A DNA stretch of 57,227 nucleotides from Lachnospiraceae bacterium (GCA_017521985.1 JAFXAZ010000032.1:1-57227), one strand, 5' to 3'; counted from the first letter of the stretch, positions 9,351 through 25,692 are shown. Notes: a model not told the origin generated them from the letters alone. Translations and numbers: made by a program.

Positions 9351-9405
9351 ACCCTCCCGATTAAGCACACCTTATAATTAATAAGATGCACCGAGTCGGG
9401 AGGGT
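9351..9405 (-). promoter_or_regulatory. Leader hairpin overlapping the VirD4 ribosome binding site (copy 1)
   Basis: ACCCTCCCGA (9351-9360) and TCGGGAGGGT (9396-9405) form a perfect 10-bp stem enclosing a smaller CTTAT/ATAAG hairpin. On the minus strand the distal arm reads GGGAGGG, then TTTTT, then the ATG. The arm is therefore both the likely Shine-Dalgarno sequence and half of a terminator-like stem. It is conserved in the second copy. Confidence 0.65.
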
Positions 9406-9467
9406 GAGAAAATATCTGTCTCCTTTTGCTCATACATTTTTTGAGCATAGGATTGAAACATCAAACA

Positions 9468-10211
9468 TTACGATTTACCTTTTGGACTTGCGTATGTTAC
9501 TATCCTGCCTCTTTTGTGTTCACTTACTTTGTGCATACATTCGATGATTTCTTTTTTTTCTGTCGGAATATCACTGCCAGAAAGATAGGTGTCAAGTTCG
9601 GCATAGCTTACTCCCATTTCCGTTTCATCCGTCTGGCCATCAAAAAGTGCTGCCGATGGAGCCTTTTGTATTACGCATTTCGGTGCATCCAGATACCGCA
9701 GAAACTCATATATTTCAGTAACAGTAAGATCAGCAATGGGGTTGAAGTCGTGAGCACCATCACCCCATTTTGTAAAATAACCCACATATGCTTCACTTCT
9801 GTTACCTGTACCCGCAACCAGACGATTCTCTGCTGCCGCAACAGCATACAATGTCAGCATTCGAAGCCTCGGTGCAATATTAGCAAGTGCCGCCGCATTT
9901 AAGACGGTAACGCCATCAAGTGCATGCAGTTCTGCTTCCTTTACAGGCGTTAAATCCACGGTACGGATCTCGATATGATACTTTGCTGCGACTGTGTTTG
10001 CATCAACAGTATCTTCATCATAATTTCTCTTAGAAGTACACGGCAAGATAAGTCCAACCGTGTTCTCACAGGCCGCCTTACAAAGAATTCCTACTAAAGC
10101 AGAATCTTTACCCCCACTGTTGCCATAAACAATTCCTTTTGCCCCGCTTTCGGAAAGAACAGCCTTTATAAATGCAACTCTTTTTTCAAATTCAATCTTA
10201 TAATCACGCAT
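9468..10211 (-). CDS. nadE: NAD synthase, short form without its own amidotransferase domain
   Basis: NadE amidates deamido-NAD to NAD using ATP and ammonia. This 247-aa protein has the ATP pyrophosphatase loop SGGKDS at 32-37, plus GTGNRSEAYVGYFTKWGDG and the late-family DGQTDE segment. Its length corresponds to the ammonia-dependent single-domain form. The gene lies 15 bp downstream of a nitrilase-family gene, in the same order as the two domains of fused glutamine-dependent NAD synthetases, so the neighbour may supply ammonia. It is the last gene of the long purC-nadE operon. No clear terminator follows before the VirD4 unit. Confidence 0.9.
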   Translation of the reverse strand: MRDYKIEFEKRVAFIKAVLSESGAKGIVYGNSGGKDSALVGILCKAACENTVGLILPCTSKRNYDEDTVDANTVAAKYHIEIRTVDLTPVKEAELHALDGVTVLNAAALANIAPRLRMLTLYAVAAAENRLVAGTGNRSEAYVGYFTKWGDGAHDFNPIADLTVTEIYEFLRYLDAPKCVIQKAPSAALFDGQTDETEMGVSYAELDTYLSGSDIPTEKKEIIECMHKVSEHKRGRIVTYASPKGKS

Positions 10212-10226
10212 GATTTCAACCTCTTT

Positions 10227-11006
10227 TCAATAAATGTCAGGACGTCTGTCACGGAATACAGGGATACTCCTGCGAATATTAGAAAGAATCTTCATATCAC
10301 AGGCTGCAGATATGATTTCTTCATTTTCTCCGGCAAGAGCGAGCGTTTTTCCAAAAGGATCTATAACTGCAGAATTACCGCCATAAATAGTCTCTTCAGC
10401 CGTGCCGCAGGAGTTACAGCAAACCACAAACATCTGATTTTCAATCGCTCTTGCTATCGTCAGCGTCCGTAAATGAAAAGTTCGCTCTTTCGGCCACTGC
10501 GATACCACAAAAAGCATATCAAGTCCTTGCAGGGCCAGTTTACGAATCATTTCAGGGAAACGCAGATCATAACAGATAATGATGCCGCACTTCACACCAT
10601 CTAAAGTAAAACTACACAAGTGGTCGCCACAGGTATAATACTTATCCTCTCCCATCGGTGTAAACAGATGCGTTTTATCATAACTTGCTATACATGCACC
10701 ATCACGGTTAAAAACAAAGGCAGTATTATATACCTTTCCGTTACGTACATTTGAAACCGAACCTGCCACGATATTAATTCCTAATTTTTTTGCCAGAATT
10801 CCAATACGTGATTTTACAGCATCTCCGTCTTTACAGCAAAGCGATGTCAAATCCTCTTTTGGGAAAAATCCTGTGTTCCAGGTTTCAGGCAGAACAAGCA
10901 CATCCGGTTGTTCCTTGACGGCTTCGCAAATTAACTTTTCCGCATGCAAGAAATTTATTTCCGGACAGCCAAACTTCATATCCATTTGCATACAAGCGAC
11001 CTTCAT
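10227..11006 (-). CDS. Carbon-nitrogen hydrolase (nitrilase superfamily; omega-amidase or glutaminase-like)
   Basis: This is a 259-aa cytoplasmic amidase. The Glu-Lys-Cys triad of the superfamily is visible: Glu41 in LPETWNTGF, Lys111 in YDKTHLF and Cys145 in IICYDLRFPE. Overall it resembles YafV/NIT2-like omega-amidases, which hydrolyse alpha-ketoglutaramate or similar omega-amides. Because nadE follows directly and an aminotransferase precedes, two roles are possible: an omega-amidase, or a detached glutaminase partner for NadE. The ATG at 11006 follows AAAGGGG. The aminotransferase stop codon (11014-11012) lies inside this spacer, so the two genes are probably translationally coupled. Confidence 0.82.
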   Translation of the reverse strand: MKVACMQMDMKFGCPEINFLHAEKLICEAVKEQPDVLVLPETWNTGFFPKEDLTSLCCKDGDAVKSRIGILAKKLGINIVAGSVSNVRNGKVYNTAFVFNRDGACIASYDKTHLFTPMGEDKYYTCGDHLCSFTLDGVKCGIIICYDLRFPEMIRKLALQGLDMLFVVSQWPKERTFHLRTLTIARAIENQMFVVCCNSCGTAEETIYGGNSAVIDPFGKTLALAGENEEIISAACDMKILSNIRRSIPVFRDRRPDIY

Positions 11007-11011
11007 AAAAC

Positions 11012-12202
11012 TTACCCCTTTCTCAAAAGATTGCAAAGACGATTTGCTGCTTCTTTGGTTTCTTCAGGACTACCAAAAGTAGAAAAACGAAAATACCCTT
11101 TTCCGCATTTACCGAAGCCATCACCCGGAATGCCAACCACCTGAATCTCACGAAGCAAGTAATCAAAGAATTCCCACCCACTCATGCCGTCAGGGCACTT
11201 CATCCAGATATATGGAGAGTTCTTACCGCCCGTGTACCAAATACCTGCTGCATCCAGAGCTTCCATAAAGTAAAAAGCATTTTCTTTGTAAATACGAAGG
11301 TTATCCCTAATCTGCTGCTGCCCTTCCGGTGTAAATACCGCCAAGGCCCCCTTCTGCAGGATATAAGAAACTCCGTTTGTCCGGGTCTCCCGATTACGAG
11401 ACCACATTTCATTTAAATTCATACCGCTACGAATAAGATTCTGTGGAACTATGGTATAACCAAGCCGTGTACCGGTAAATCCTGCTGTTTTGGAAAGGGA
11501 ACATATTTCGATCGCACACCTGTCAGCTCCATCCAGTTCATAAATGCTATGCGGAACGTTTTCTTCCTCGATGAAAATTTCATAAGCTGCATCAAACAGA
11601 ATGACGGCACCAATCTCATTAGCGAAATCCACCCAAGCCTGCAGCTGATCTCGATTATAAACGGCACCCGTAGGATTGTTAGGCGAACAAATATAGAGAA
11701 TATCCGCTTTGGCTTCTTCGCATGGTTCAGGCAAAAAACCATTTTTCTCTCCAGATTCCAAATGAATAATTTTTCTTCCGGCAAGAATATTGGTGTCTAC
11801 ATATTCAGGATAGGCTGGTTCAATAACCATAACCACATTATCCTGATCGAACAATTCCAGAATATCTCCAAGGTCATCGCAGGCACCGCTGGATACAAAA
11901 ATTTCCTTCTCCGTTATGGCTGTCCCCATTTTTCTGTAATAACTCTCAATGGCACAACGAAGATCAGGAGCACCGATTTCAGGCATATATCCATGGAAAG
12001 TGGATGCGTTTGCCTGATCATCAACTGCCTTGTGAAGTGCTTTTATGACTGCATCACATAACGGAAGGGATACATCTCCAACGCCCATTCTAAGCACTTT
12101 TTGATTAGGATTTGCATCCAGATATTCCTTGGTTTTGCGGTAAATCGTATTGAATAAATAGGTATCTTTTAGTTCCTGGTATCTAATGTTTGGTGTTAAC
12201 AT
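11012..12202 (-). CDS. dapL: LL-diaminopimelate aminotransferase (DapL-type)
   Basis: DapL converts tetrahydrodipicolinate to LL-diaminopimelate with glutamate as the amino donor, in lysine and peptidoglycan synthesis. This 396-aa PLP fold-type I protein shows DapL-typical stretches: [10 protein letters not shown] near 39-48, [10 protein letters not shown] near 172-181, ILFDAAYE near 201-208, and the PLP lysine Lys238 in [12 protein letters not shown]. Its start overlaps the carB stop by 7 bp, so it is within the operon. A broader role as another glutamate or glutamine aminotransferase, acting with the adjacent omega-amidase, cannot be excluded. Confidence 0.85.
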   Translation of the reverse strand: MLTPNIRYQELKDTYLFNTIYRKTKEYLDANPNQKVLRMGVGDVSLPLCDAVIKALHKAVDDQANASTFHGYMPEIGAPDLRCAIESYYRKMGTAITEKEIFVSSGACDDLGDILELFDQDNVVMVIEPAYPEYVDTNILAGRKIIHLESGEKNGFLPEPCEEAKADILYICSPNNPTGAVYNRDQLQAWVDFANEIGAVILFDAAYEIFIEEENVPHSIYELDGADRCAIEICSLSKTAGFTGTRLGYTIVPQNLIRSGMNLNEMWSRNRETRTNGVSYILQKGALAVFTPEGQQQIRDNLRIYKENAFYFMEALDAAGIWYTGGKNSPYIWMKCPDGMSGWEFFDYLLREIQVVGIPGDGFGKCGKGYFRFSTFGSPEETKEAANRLCNLLRKG

Positions 12203-15200
12203 ATTTCTGTTTCTCCTTCATAGTGACAATAGTTGGCATCAATTGTAGAGATACCAAGCGTAATCTCCTCCAGTACATCAAGAAGCATTCTGACTGTATC
12301 CAGAGAGGTCAGCATCGTAATATTATTCTGTGCCGCACACTGACGGATAGCGATACCGTCGCCGTAATGTTTCCCGGAAAGAATGGCACGAGTGTTGATT
12401 ACATAGCTGACATAGCCGGCTCGTATAGAATTGAGTACCTCCTCGCTTCCTTCGCTTGGCTTATGACGGATACGTGTTCGGATACCATTTTCTTTCAAAA
12501 ATTCTCCTGTCAGCGTAGTAGCTTCAATATTAAAGCCCATGTTGTAGAAACGGCGGACAAGCGGCAGTGTTTCCTCTTTATCCTCATCTGCAACGCTGAC
12601 CATTACCGTTCCGTAGTTTCGAAGCGTAAGTCCGGAGGCTATCATCGCCTTGTAAGCGGCACGGTGCAGCTTTTTATCATAGCCTATGGCTTCACCTGTA
12701 GATTTCATTTCCGGTGAAAGATAAGCATCCATGCCTCTGAGCTTTGAAAAAGAAAAAGCAGGTGCCTTTACATAATAGCGTTCCTTTTCTTTTGGATAGA
12801 TATCGAAAATCCCTTGCTCAGCCAAAGAAACACCGAGATTACAGAGGGTTGCAATATCTGCAAGACTGTAGCCTGTAGCTTTTGAGAGAAACGGCACCGT
12901 TCTTGATGATCGCGGATTAACCTCGATAATATACACATCATCACTTTCATCCACAATAAACTGAATATTGAAAAGACCAATGATACCGATTCCAAGCCCC
13001 AATTTTTCAGCGTAATCAAGGATGGTTTTTTTCACCTTATCCGAAAGGCTGTAGGACGGATATACACTGATCGAGTCACCGGAGTGCACACCGGTTCTCT
13101 CCACAAGCTCCATAATACCGGGAACAAATACCCGTTTTCCGTCACAAATAGCATCTACCTCAACCTCTTTTCCGCGAATATACTTATCTACCAGAACCGG
13201 TTTGTCCTCATCAATTTCCACGGCAGTTTTCAGGTAATTGCGAAGATCCTCTTCTTTCGCCACAATCTGCATCGCTCTGCCGCCAAGCACAAAGCTTGGG
13301 CGGACAAGCACGGGATACCCAATTTCTTCAGCAGCCTTAATACCGGCTTCTATACTGGTTATCGCCTTCCCCTTTGGTTGAGGTATTTGCAATATACTAA
13401 GCAATTTTTCAAAGGCATCACGGTTTTCTGCACGTTCTATCGCATCACAGTCTGTACCAATAATCTTAACGCCACGCTCTCGCAGTGGTTCTGCCAGGTT
13501 AATGGCAGTCTGACCGCCAAGCGTTACAATAACTCCTTCCGGCTGTTCCATTTCGATAATATTCATGACATCTTCCACGCACAGCGGCTCAAAGTACAAC
13601 TTATCAGAACAGGTATAATCAGTAGATACCGTTTCAGGGTTATTATTTATGATAATAGCTTCATATCCTGATGCCTTAATAGTCTGTACCGCATGAACAG
13701 TGGAATAGTCAAATTCTACACCCTGACCGATTCGTATCGGTCCTGAACCAAGTACAATTACCTTCTTTTTATCTGATACCACTGATTCATTTTCATCCTC
13801 ATAGGTAGAATAAAAATACGGGATATAAGAATCAAACTCTGAGGCACAGGTATCAATCATTTTATAAACAGGAAGAATCCCGTTTACTTTACGCAGGTCA
13901 AAAATCTGCTTTTCCGTCATTTCCCAAAACTGTGCAATCGCTTTATCAGAAAATCCCTTTTTCTTTGCTTCAACAAGCACTCGCAGATTACCGGGATTTG
14001 CCTGAATCTCTTTTTCTTCCTCCACAATATTCCTCAACTTACGGATAAAGAAACGATCAATAGTAGTGGTCTCAGCAATGGAATTGATGCTCATACCGCT
14101 GCGCAAAAGTTCAGCAATGGCATAAACACGGTCATCAGTACCATTCCTGATATATTCCATCAGTTTTGCTTTATCCATACCATCGAATTTATGATGATGC
14201 AAATGACAAAGTCCGATTTCAAGGGAACGCACTGCTTTTAGGATACTTTCTTCTACTGTTCTGCCAATACTCATGACCTCACCGGTTGCTTTCATCTGCG
14301 TAGAAAGTGAGTTGTTGGCATCCGCAAATTTATCAAAAGGGAAACGCGGCATTTTCGTAACCACATAGTCAAGCGCCGGCTCAAAGGAGGCAGGGGTGTT
14401 AGCGATCCTTATTTCATCCAGCGTCATACCCACACCTATTTTAGCTGACACACGGGCAATCGGGTATCCACTCGCCTTTGATGCAAGTGCTGAGGAACGT
14501 GAAACCCTCGGGTTTACCTCAATGAGATAATATTGAAAAGAATTCGGATCAAGGGCAAACTGCACATTACACCCACCCTCGATTTCCAGTGCACGGATAA
14601 TCTTTAATGCACTGTCGCGAAGCATCTGGTATTCTTTATTCGTAAGTGTTTGTGAAGGACAAACCACAATGGAATCGCCGGTATGAATACCCACGGGATC
14701 AAGGTTTTCCATATTGCAGATCGTGATAGCGGTGTCATTACTGTCACGCATAACTTCATATTCAATTTCTTTATACCCTTTAATACTTTTTTCGATCAGG
14801 ACCTGACGAACCGGTGAAAGCGAAAGGGCGTTTTTCATCAGCGGTAAAAATTCTGCCTCGTTATCGGCAAATCCACCTCCCGTGCCGCCGAGTGTAAAGG
14901 CAGGGCGAAGTACAACGGGATAACCGATTTTCTGTATAACCTCCAAGCCTTCCTCCATAGAGCTTGCAATGTCGGAAGGCAGTACCGGCTCACCTAACTC
15001 TTCACAAAGTTCTTTGAACAACTCACGATCTTCTGCCCGCTCAATGGAACTGCTCTTTGTACCAAGAAGTTCCACACGGCATTCAGCAAGAATTCCTTTC
15101 TTTTCCAGCTGCATTGCAAGGTTGAGCCCCGTCTGTCCGCCAATACCGGGTAAGATTGCATCAGGACGCTCATAACGGATAATCTTAGCGATATATTCCA

Positions 15201-15411
15201 AGGTCAATGGCTCCATATACACTTTATCCGCTATGGAAGTATCGGTCATAATAGTAGCCGGATTAGAGTTGCAAAGAACCACTTCATAACCTTCTTCTTT
15301 GAGTGCAAGACATGCTTGTGTTCCCGCATAATCAAATTCTGCCGCCTGACCGATTACGATAGGACCGGAACCGATAACAAGCACTTTTTTTATATCACGT
15401 CTCTTAGGCAT
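12196..15411 (-). CDS. carB: Carbamoyl phosphate synthase large subunit
   Basis: At 1071 aa this has the full family length. It makes carbamoyl phosphate from bicarbonate, ATP and ammonia channelled from CarA, for pyrimidines and arginine. Two homologous ATP-grasp halves are visible, each starting with a GSGPI(V/R)IGQ..EFDYA/S motif (about 13-28 and 550-570), followed by an allosteric MGS-like domain from about 940. It overlaps carA by 8 bp upstream and dapL by 7 bp downstream. No other pyrimidine gene except pyrG is in the window, so its placement follows glutamine use rather than pathway. Confidence 0.96.
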   Translation of the reverse strand: MPKRRDIKKVLVIGSGPIVIGQAAEFDYAGTQACLALKEEGYEVVLCNSNPATIMTDTSIADKVYMEPLTLEYIAKIIRYERPDAILPGIGGQTGLNLAMQLEKKGILAECRVELLGTKSSSIERAEDRELFKELCEELGEPVLPSDIASSMEEGLEVIQKIGYPVVLRPAFTLGGTGGGFADNEAEFLPLMKNALSLSPVRQVLIEKSIKGYKEIEYEVMRDSNDTAITICNMENLDPVGIHTGDSIVVCPSQTLTNKEYQMLRDSALKIIRALEIEGGCNVQFALDPNSFQYYLIEVNPRVSRSSALASKASGYPIARVSAKIGVGMTLDEIRIANTPASFEPALDYVVTKMPRFPFDKFADANNSLSTQMKATGEVMSIGRTVEESILKAVRSLEIGLCHLHHHKFDGMDKAKLMEYIRNGTDDRVYAIAELLRSGMSINSIAETTTIDRFFIRKLRNIVEEEKEIQANPGNLRVLVEAKKKGFSDKAIAQFWEMTEKQIFDLRKVNGILPVYKMIDTCASEFDSYIPYFYSTYEDENESVVSDKKKVIVLGSGPIRIGQGVEFDYSTVHAVQTIKASGYEAIIINNNPETVSTDYTCSDKLYFEPLCVEDVMNIIEMEQPEGVIVTLGGQTAINLAEPLRERGVKIIGTDCDAIERAENRDAFEKLLSILQIPQPKGKAITSIEAGIKAAEEIGYPVLVRPSFVLGGRAMQIVAKEEDLRNYLKTAVEIDEDKPVLVDKYIRGKEVEVDAICDGKRVFVPGIMELVERTGVHSGDSISVYPSYSLSDKVKKTILDYAEKLGLGIGIIGLFNIQFIVDESDDVYIIEVNPRSSRTVPFLSKATGYSLADIATLCNLGVSLAEQGIFDIYPKEKERYYVKAPAFSFSKLRGMDAYLSPEMKSTGEAIGYDKKLHRAAYKAMIASGLTLRNYGTVMVSVADEDKEETLPLVRRFYNMGFNIEATTLTGEFLKENGIRTRIRHKPSEGSEEVLNSIRAGYVSYVINTRAILSGKHYGDGIAIRQCAAQNNITMLTSLDTVRMLLDVLEEITLGISTIDANYCHYEGETEIC

Positions 15412-16498
15412 TGCTTTGCTCCTCCATCATTTTTATAAAGCGATCAAAAAGATATGCACTATCCTGTGGACCCGGAGCACTCTCCGGATGATACTGTACG
15501 CTGAATACGTTATCTTTATCACATTTGACACCTTCAACAGTATGATCCAGCAAATTAATATGCGTGACAACAAGTGGCGTTTGTGCAAGGCTGGCTGCAT
15601 CCACCGCATAGGAGTGATTCTGCGAAGTAATTTCAATTTTATTTGTTTCTAAATTTCGTACAGGATGATTGCCACCACGGTGTCCGAATTTCAGTTTATA
15701 GGTTTGAGCTCCGTAAGCCAGAGAAATAATCTGGTGGCCAAGGCAAATACCGAAAATCGGATATTTACCGAGCAATTTCTTTATTGTCTCTATCGTCTGC
15801 GGCACGTCGGTGGGATCCCCGGGGCCGTTGGAAATAAAAATACCATCAGGATCCAAAGCAGTAATCTTTTCTTCCGGAGTATTCCAAGGCACGATTGTTA
15901 CATTACATCCGCGCTTATTCAGTGACCGCACAATGTTCATTTTCATTCCACAATCAATGGCTACTACATGGTATTGGGGTTTCTCTGCATAAGAGCTCAT
16001 AATCTTATCACAGCTAACACGAGATACCGCATCGCTTAGAATATTCGTGGTTCTTAATATCGTAAGCCCCCTCTCCAAAGTGGTAGAAACATCTGTTATC
16101 AATACCTTGCGGGAGCCGTAGTCACGAATCGAACGGTTCAGCTTTCTTGTATCAATACCATAAATACCTGGGATGCCGTGTTTCTTCATAACCCCTGACA
16201 AACTGGCGTTACTTCTGAAGTTTGATGGCTCATCATTATATTCACGGACAATAAGTGCACCGAGAGTCGGTGTATCCCGTTCATAATCGTCGTCCGCCAT
16301 ACCGTAGTTACCAATTAACGGATAGGTCATAACTACAGCCTGATAGGTATAGGAAGGATCCGATAGTATTTCCTGATAACCGACCATAGAAGTATTGAAC
16401 ACGATTTCAAGTACAGCGGTTTTATCTGCACCAAAACCGTAACCATAATATTCCTGTCCGTCCTCCAAAATAATTTTTTTATTAAGTTCCTTTGCCAT
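15404..16498 (-). CDS. carA: Carbamoyl phosphate synthase small subunit (glutamine amidotransferase)
   Basis: This 364-aa protein has the CPSase small-chain N-terminal domain (about 1-150) and a class I glutamine amidotransferase domain. The nucleophile is Cys252 in FGICLGHQ, with the downstream His/Glu in [11 protein letters not shown]. It hydrolyses glutamine and passes ammonia to CarB. The gene starts 3 bp after purF ends and overlaps carB, so the subunits are translationally coupled. I see nothing missing. Confidence 0.96.
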   Translation of the reverse strand: MAKELNKKIILEDGQEYYGYGFGADKTAVLEIVFNTSMVGYQEILSDPSYTYQAVVMTYPLIGNYGMADDDYERDTPTLGALIVREYNDEPSNFRSNASLSGVMKKHGIPGIYGIDTRKLNRSIRDYGSRKVLITDVSTTLERGLTILRTTNILSDAVSRVSCDKIMSSYAEKPQYHVVAIDCGMKMNIVRSLNKRGCNVTIVPWNTPEEKITALDPDGIFISNGPGDPTDVPQTIETIKKLLGKYPIFGICLGHQIISLAYGAQTYKLKFGHRGGNHPVRNLETNKIEITSQNHSYAVDAASLAQTPLVVTHINLLDHTVEGVKCDKDNVFSVQYHPESAPGPQDSAYLFDRFIKMMEEQSNA

Positions 16499-16500
16499 CT

Positions 16501-21396
<4,896 letters not shown>

Positions 21397-21420
21397 AAAT
21401 AAACCTCGCATTCTATAAAG

Positions 21421-22953
21421 TTATTCCCACTCCACCGTTGCCGGAGGCTTGGAAGTTATATCATATACTACTCTTGTGATACCCTTAATTTCGTTCGTAA
21501 TTCGACTGCTGGCCTTTTCAAGCACTTCGTAAGGAAGTCTGCTCCATTCTGCTGTCATAAAATCATCGGTAGTAACTGCTCTCAGCGCTATGGTGTATCC
21601 ATAGGTTCTTGCATCACCCATGACACCGACAGAACGAAGGTCAGTCAGTACTGCAAAATACTGGTTGGTACTGTTCTCCAAGCGAGCATTAGCAATTTCC
21701 TCTCTAAAAATCGCATCTGCCTCTCTCAGCATGTCTAACTTCTCTTTTGTAATCTCACCTATCACACGCACAGCAAGTCCCGGTCCGGGGAACGGCTGTC
21801 TCCACACAAGCTCATGAGGAATACCAAGCTGCGCTCCTGTTTCCCGTACCTCATCCTTAAACAGATCCCGAAGAGGCTCGACGATTTCATCAAAAGCAAT
21901 AACATCAGGAAGACCACCTACACTGTGATGGCTTTTAATAACTGCTGAATCGCCTTTTCCACTCTCAATCACATCCGGATAAATCGTACCCTGCACCAGC
22001 ACATCCATCCTGCCGAGTTTTTTTGCAACATCCTCGAATACACGAATAAATTCTTCACCGATAATCTTTCTCTTTTGCTCCGGCTCGGTAATGCCTTTCA
22101 GTCTATCGAGGAATCTGTCCTCGGCATTGACTCTGATCAGATTGATGCCAAACTGCTTTCCGAAGGTATTTTCTACAAAATCACCTTCCTCTTTTCTGAG
22201 CAATCCGTGATCCACAAATACACAGGTCAGATTACTGCCAATCGCTTTATGCAGAAGAACTGCAGCAACCGATGAATCCACACCACCGGATAGTGCTAAC
22301 AACACCCTTTTCCCACTAAGCTTTTTTTTGAACTTTTCCACAGAGTTTTCCACAAAGTTTTCCATCTTCCAGTCTGCCTTGCACCCGCAGACTGAAAAGA
22401 TAAAGTTGTGTAACATTTGCTTGCCGTAAACGGTATGCGTAACCTCCGGATGAAACTGCACACCGTAAAGTTTACGTCTTTCGTCACACATGGCAGCACA
22501 CGGGCACTTAGCAGTGTAAGCAATCGTTTCAAATCCCCTCGGCGGTGTTTTTACATAGTCTGTATGACTCATCCAGCAAATACTTTCGAATGGGATACCA
22601 TCAAACAAAATACTTTTCTCGGTAAATACAGTAGTTTTCCCATATTCACTGCTGTTTTCTGCCGAGGTGATTTCACCGCCTGCCATATATGCAAGAAGCT
22701 GATCTCCATAGCAAATACCAAGAATCGGGATACCAATATCCAGAACTGCAGGGTCATAATGAGGAGAAGCATCGTTATATACACTATTGGGGCCACCGGT
22801 AAAGATAATGCCCTTGTATCCCGATTCCTTAATTTCTTCCACTGCGATTTTATTATATGGCTTAATTTCAGCGTACACCTGCTCAGCCCTGACTCTACGT
22901 GCAATCAACTGATTATATTGACCGCCAAAGTCCAAAACAAGAATTCTATCCAC
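21421..22953 (-). CDS. guaA: GMP synthase (glutamine-hydrolysing)
   Basis: GuaA converts XMP to GMP. The 510-aa protein carries a class I amidotransferase domain (nucleophile Cys81 in GICYGDQ), the ATP pyrophosphatase loop LSGGVDSSV at about 223-231, and the C-terminal dimerisation domain ending [12 protein letters not shown]. The nucleophile elbow reads GDQ rather than the commoner GMQ, which is a tolerated variant. It is in the operon between purB and glmS. Confidence 0.96.
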   Translation of the reverse strand: MDRILVLDFGGQYNQLIARRVRAEQVYAEIKPYNKIAVEEIKESGYKGIIFTGGPNSVYNDASPHYDPAVLDIGIPILGICYGDQLLAYMAGGEITSAENSSEYGKTTVFTEKSILFDGIPFESICWMSHTDYVKTPPRGFETIAYTAKCPCAAMCDERRKLYGVQFHPEVTHTVYGKQMLHNFIFSVCGCKADWKMENFVENSVEKFKKKLSGKRVLLALSGGVDSSVAAVLLHKAIGSNLTCVFVDHGLLRKEEGDFVENTFGKQFGINLIRVNAEDRFLDRLKGITEPEQKRKIIGEEFIRVFEDVAKKLGRMDVLVQGTIYPDVIESGKGDSAVIKSHHSVGGLPDVIAFDEIVEPLRDLFKDEVRETGAQLGIPHELVWRQPFPGPGLAVRVIGEITKEKLDMLREADAIFREEIANARLENSTNQYFAVLTDLRSVGVMGDARTYGYTIALRAVTTDDFMTAEWSRLPYEVLEKASSRITNEIKGITRVVYDITSKPPATVEWE

Positions 22954-22970
22954 CTTGTTTCCCTCATTTC

Positions 22971-24386
22971 TTATAAATTAATCTCTGCTGATTTTCCGTC
23001 TGCTCCACGTAGAAGCGGTTTGATTTTATTGACAAATGCGGATACCTGTTCCGGACATCTGCCGATATAAAGGCTCGGATTCAGCAGTTTTGTCATTTCC
23101 GCTTCGGTAAGACCGAATTTCTTCTCCGCTGCAAGTCGAGTAAGCAGGTCGCATTCTTCACCGTTTTTCATCCTTGCAGTCGCTTCCATGGAGCATCTGC
23201 GAATGATTTCGTGAATTTCCTGACGGTCGCCTCCGTGCTTGACTGCCTCCATCATCAAATTTTCGGTTGCAATAAAGGGCAGATATTCCTTTACAGTCTT
23301 TTCAATGATTTTTTCGTTTACATGAAGTCCATCTGTTACATTTTGTGCAAGGCGAAGAATTGCGTCACAACAAAGGAAGCCTTCCGGCAGAGAAATACGA
23401 CGGTTCGCCGAATCGTCAAGTGTTCTTTCCAGCCATTGCGTGGACGCTGTCATCGGAGCGTTCATTGCATCTGCCATAAGATAACGGGCAAGGGAACAAA
23501 TACGCTCACTGCGCATCGGATTACGCTTATATGCCATTGCAGAGGAACCAATCTGGTTCTTTTCAAAAGGTTCTTCCACCTGACGATCATGCTGAAGAAG
23601 TCTGATATCGTTTGCCATACGGTAACAGCTCTGTGCCACAGAGGAAAGCGCATTCAAAATACGACTGTCAACTTTGCGGGGATAGGTTTGACCTGACACA
23701 TCAAAACATTCGTCAAATCCGAAGTCTGCAGCAATCATATGATTCATTTCATCTATTTTCTTCGTATCGCCCTCAAAAAGATCTACAAAGCTTGCCTCGG
23801 TTCCGGTTGTGCCACGGCAGCCAAGAAACTTGATGTTTTCAATGGCAAAATCAATTTCTTTCAGGTCTGAAAGGAAGTCCTGCATCCAAAGTGTTGCGCG
23901 TTTACCGACCGTAACAAGCTGTGCCGGCTGATAATGCGTATAGCCGAGAGTAGGCAGTTCCTTGTATTTTTCAGCAAATTCAGAAAGATTTGCTAAAACG
24001 CCCAAAAGCTCTGATCGTAAATACGTCAGAGCATCCCGGTATATTATAAGATCGGCATTATCGGTTACATAGCAGCTGGTAGCTCCCAAATGAATAATTC
24101 CTGCGGCGGTAGGGGCAACTTGCCCGTAGGCATAAACGTGAGCCATCACATCATGGCGCACCTCTTTTTCACGCTGACTTACACACTCATAGTCTATATC
24201 TGCGATATGTGCAGACAGTTCATCCACCTGTTCCTTTGTGACAGGAAGTCCTAGAGCCATTTCTGCCTTTGCAAGGGAAACCCAGAGTCTGCGCCAGGTC
24301 TGGTATCTTGTATCTGAAGAAAAGAGCTTCAACATATATTCAGAAGCATAACGTGATGCTAATGGGGATTCATATCGGTTAGTCAT
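22971..24386 (-). CDS. purB: Adenylosuccinate lyase
   Basis: PurB removes fumarate from SAICAR and from adenylosuccinate, so it completes the nitrogen transfers begun by PurC and PurA, which flank it in the operon. The 471-aa protein shows the fumarase/aspartase-family signature [15 protein letters not shown] at about 280-295 and [11 protein letters not shown] upstream of it. It is full length and its start fits the spacing to purA (18 bp). Confidence 0.95.
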   Translation of the reverse strand: MTNRYESPLASRYASEYMLKLFSSDTRYQTWRRLWVSLAKAEMALGLPVTKEQVDELSAHIADIDYECVSQREKEVRHDVMAHVYAYGQVAPTAAGIIHLGATSCYVTDNADLIIYRDALTYLRSELLGVLANLSEFAEKYKELPTLGYTHYQPAQLVTVGKRATLWMQDFLSDLKEIDFAIENIKFLGCRGTTGTEASFVDLFEGDTKKIDEMNHMIAADFGFDECFDVSGQTYPRKVDSRILNALSSVAQSCYRMANDIRLLQHDRQVEEPFEKNQIGSSAMAYKRNPMRSERICSLARYLMADAMNAPMTASTQWLERTLDDSANRRISLPEGFLCCDAILRLAQNVTDGLHVNEKIIEKTVKEYLPFIATENLMMEAVKHGGDRQEIHEIIRRCSMEATARMKNGEECDLLTRLAAEKKFGLTEAEMTKLLNPSLYIGRCPEQVSAFVNKIKPLLRGADGKSAEINL

Positions 24387-24404
24387 AATCTATCTCCTCG
24401 TCTT

Positions 24405-25679
24405 TTACCGGATAATGATGCTGTCTCTTTCGGGGCCAACCGAAATATATTTGATAGGACAGCCAATTTGCTTTTCTATATAGGTCACATATTCCTGCGC
24501 TTCTTCGGGAAGTTCTTCCCAGGTTCGAACACCGGAGATATCGCATTTCCATCCATCAAAATACTCAATGACCGGCTTTGCATATTTCAAGGCAGATGGA
24601 AACGGAAAACGGTCTGTCAGCTTTCCGTTTAAGCAATAGTGCGTACAAACCGGAATCTTATCCAAATAAGACAGCACATCCAGTTTGGTAAGTGCAATTG
24701 CTGTCGCTGCCTGAACCTCAACGCCATACCGGGTTGCTACGATATCGATTGGTCCGACACGGCGCGGTCTTCCTGTCTTAGCACCATATTCAAATCCTTT
24801 TTTGCGCAGATCCTCTGCTTCATTCCCAAACATTTCACATACAAACGGGCCTTCCCCGACACAAGTGGAATATGCCTTTACCACACCAACCACGTCAGTG
24901 ATTTTTGCATTTGGCAGTCCCGAACCGATAGGTGCATATGCCGCAGTTGTATTAGAAGATGTAGTATAGGGATAGATACCATAATCCAGATCTCTGAGGG
25001 AGCCAAGCTGTGCTTCAAAAAGAATATTCTTGCCATTCGCCTGCGCATCCTTCAAAAAAGCACCGGTATCACAAATATAGGGCTTGATCTTCTCACAGTA
25101 GGTTTCAAACCATTCTTCCATCATTGCCATAGTGTAGGGCTTTGCACCGTAAACATTTGTCAATGTAAGGTTTTTCCATTCCATCAGTTCTGCAAGATGG
25201 GCTTTCAATTCCTCGTGGTAGAACAGTTCACCCGCAAGAACGGTTTTCTTCTGATATTTGTCTGAATAAAACGGGGCGATGCCTTGTTTGGTGGAACCGT
25301 ATTTTTTATCGGCAAGGCGCGTTTCCTCAAGCTCATCCATATCACGGTGCCATGGAAGTAAGATGGATGCACGATCGCTGATTTTGAGATTCTCCGGCGT
25401 TAAGTTCACTCCTTTTGACATAACATCCTGCATCTCCGTCCAAAGATTTTCTGGATCCACAGCTACACCGTTTCCCAAAATATTAACCACACCGCTTCGG
25501 AATATGCCGGAAGGAAGAAGATGGAGTGCGAATTTGCCAAACTCATTGATAACCGTATGGCCAGCATTACCACCACCCTGAAAGCGGACAACTACATCAT
25601 AATCCTCTGTAAGAAGATCAACCATGCGACCTTTTCCTTCATCTCCCCAATTAATACCTACAATTGCACAGGTTTTCAT
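24405..25679 (-). CDS. purA: Adenylosuccinate synthetase
   Basis: PurA condenses IMP and aspartate with GTP to give adenylosuccinate. The 424-aa protein has the N-terminal GTP-binding loop GINWGDEGKGRMVD and QGGGNAGHTV, and the family motif KTGRPRRVGPIDIVATRYGVE. Two ATGs lie in tandem. I prefer the second (25679) because GGGGGTGAC is too close to the first. It is 14 bp downstream of purC. Confidence 0.95.
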   Translation of the reverse strand: MKTCAIVGINWGDEGKGRMVDLLTEDYDVVVRFQGGGNAGHTVINEFGKFALHLLPSGIFRSGVVNILGNGVAVDPENLWTEMQDVMSKGVNLTPENLKISDRASILLPWHRDMDELEETRLADKKYGSTKQGIAPFYSDKYQKKTVLAGELFYHEELKAHLAELMEWKNLTLTNVYGAKPYTMAMMEEWFETYCEKIKPYICDTGAFLKDAQANGKNILFEAQLGSLRDLDYGIYPYTTSSNTTAAYAPIGSGLPNAKITDVVGVVKAYSTCVGEGPFVCEMFGNEAEDLRKKGFEYGAKTGRPRRVGPIDIVATRYGVEVQAATAIALTKLDVLSYLDKIPVCTHYCLNGKLTDRFPFPSALKYAKPVIEYFDGWKCDISGVRTWEELPEEAQEYVTYIEKQIGCPIKYISVGPERDSIIIR

Positions 25680-25692
25680 CATGTCACCCCCA

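Larger units (their letters stand above)
7736..9410 (-). repeat. Long direct repeat, copy 1 (orphan VirD4 unit)
   Basis: This segment is closely similar to 41616-43748 in the same orientation. Similarity begins at TTCTCACCC beside the stop codon and ends just past the leader hairpin. In this copy the two ends form a 9-bp perfect inverted repeat: TTCTCACCC at 7736-7744 and GGGTGAGAA at 9402-9410. The flanking DNA of the two copies is unrelated, so the repeated unit is essentially one gene plus its leader. I found no target-site duplication. Confidence 0.75.

Noticed and set aside
9347-9448. Longer start (34 extra codons) for the first VirD4 gene
   Set aside because: The extension reads through the leader hairpin. 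The homologous start in the second copy is at the equivalent of 9346, where GGGAGGG is correctly placed.
21397-21420. glmS ribozyme
   Set aside because: The gap between guaA and glmS is only 24 bp, far too short for the ribozyme.
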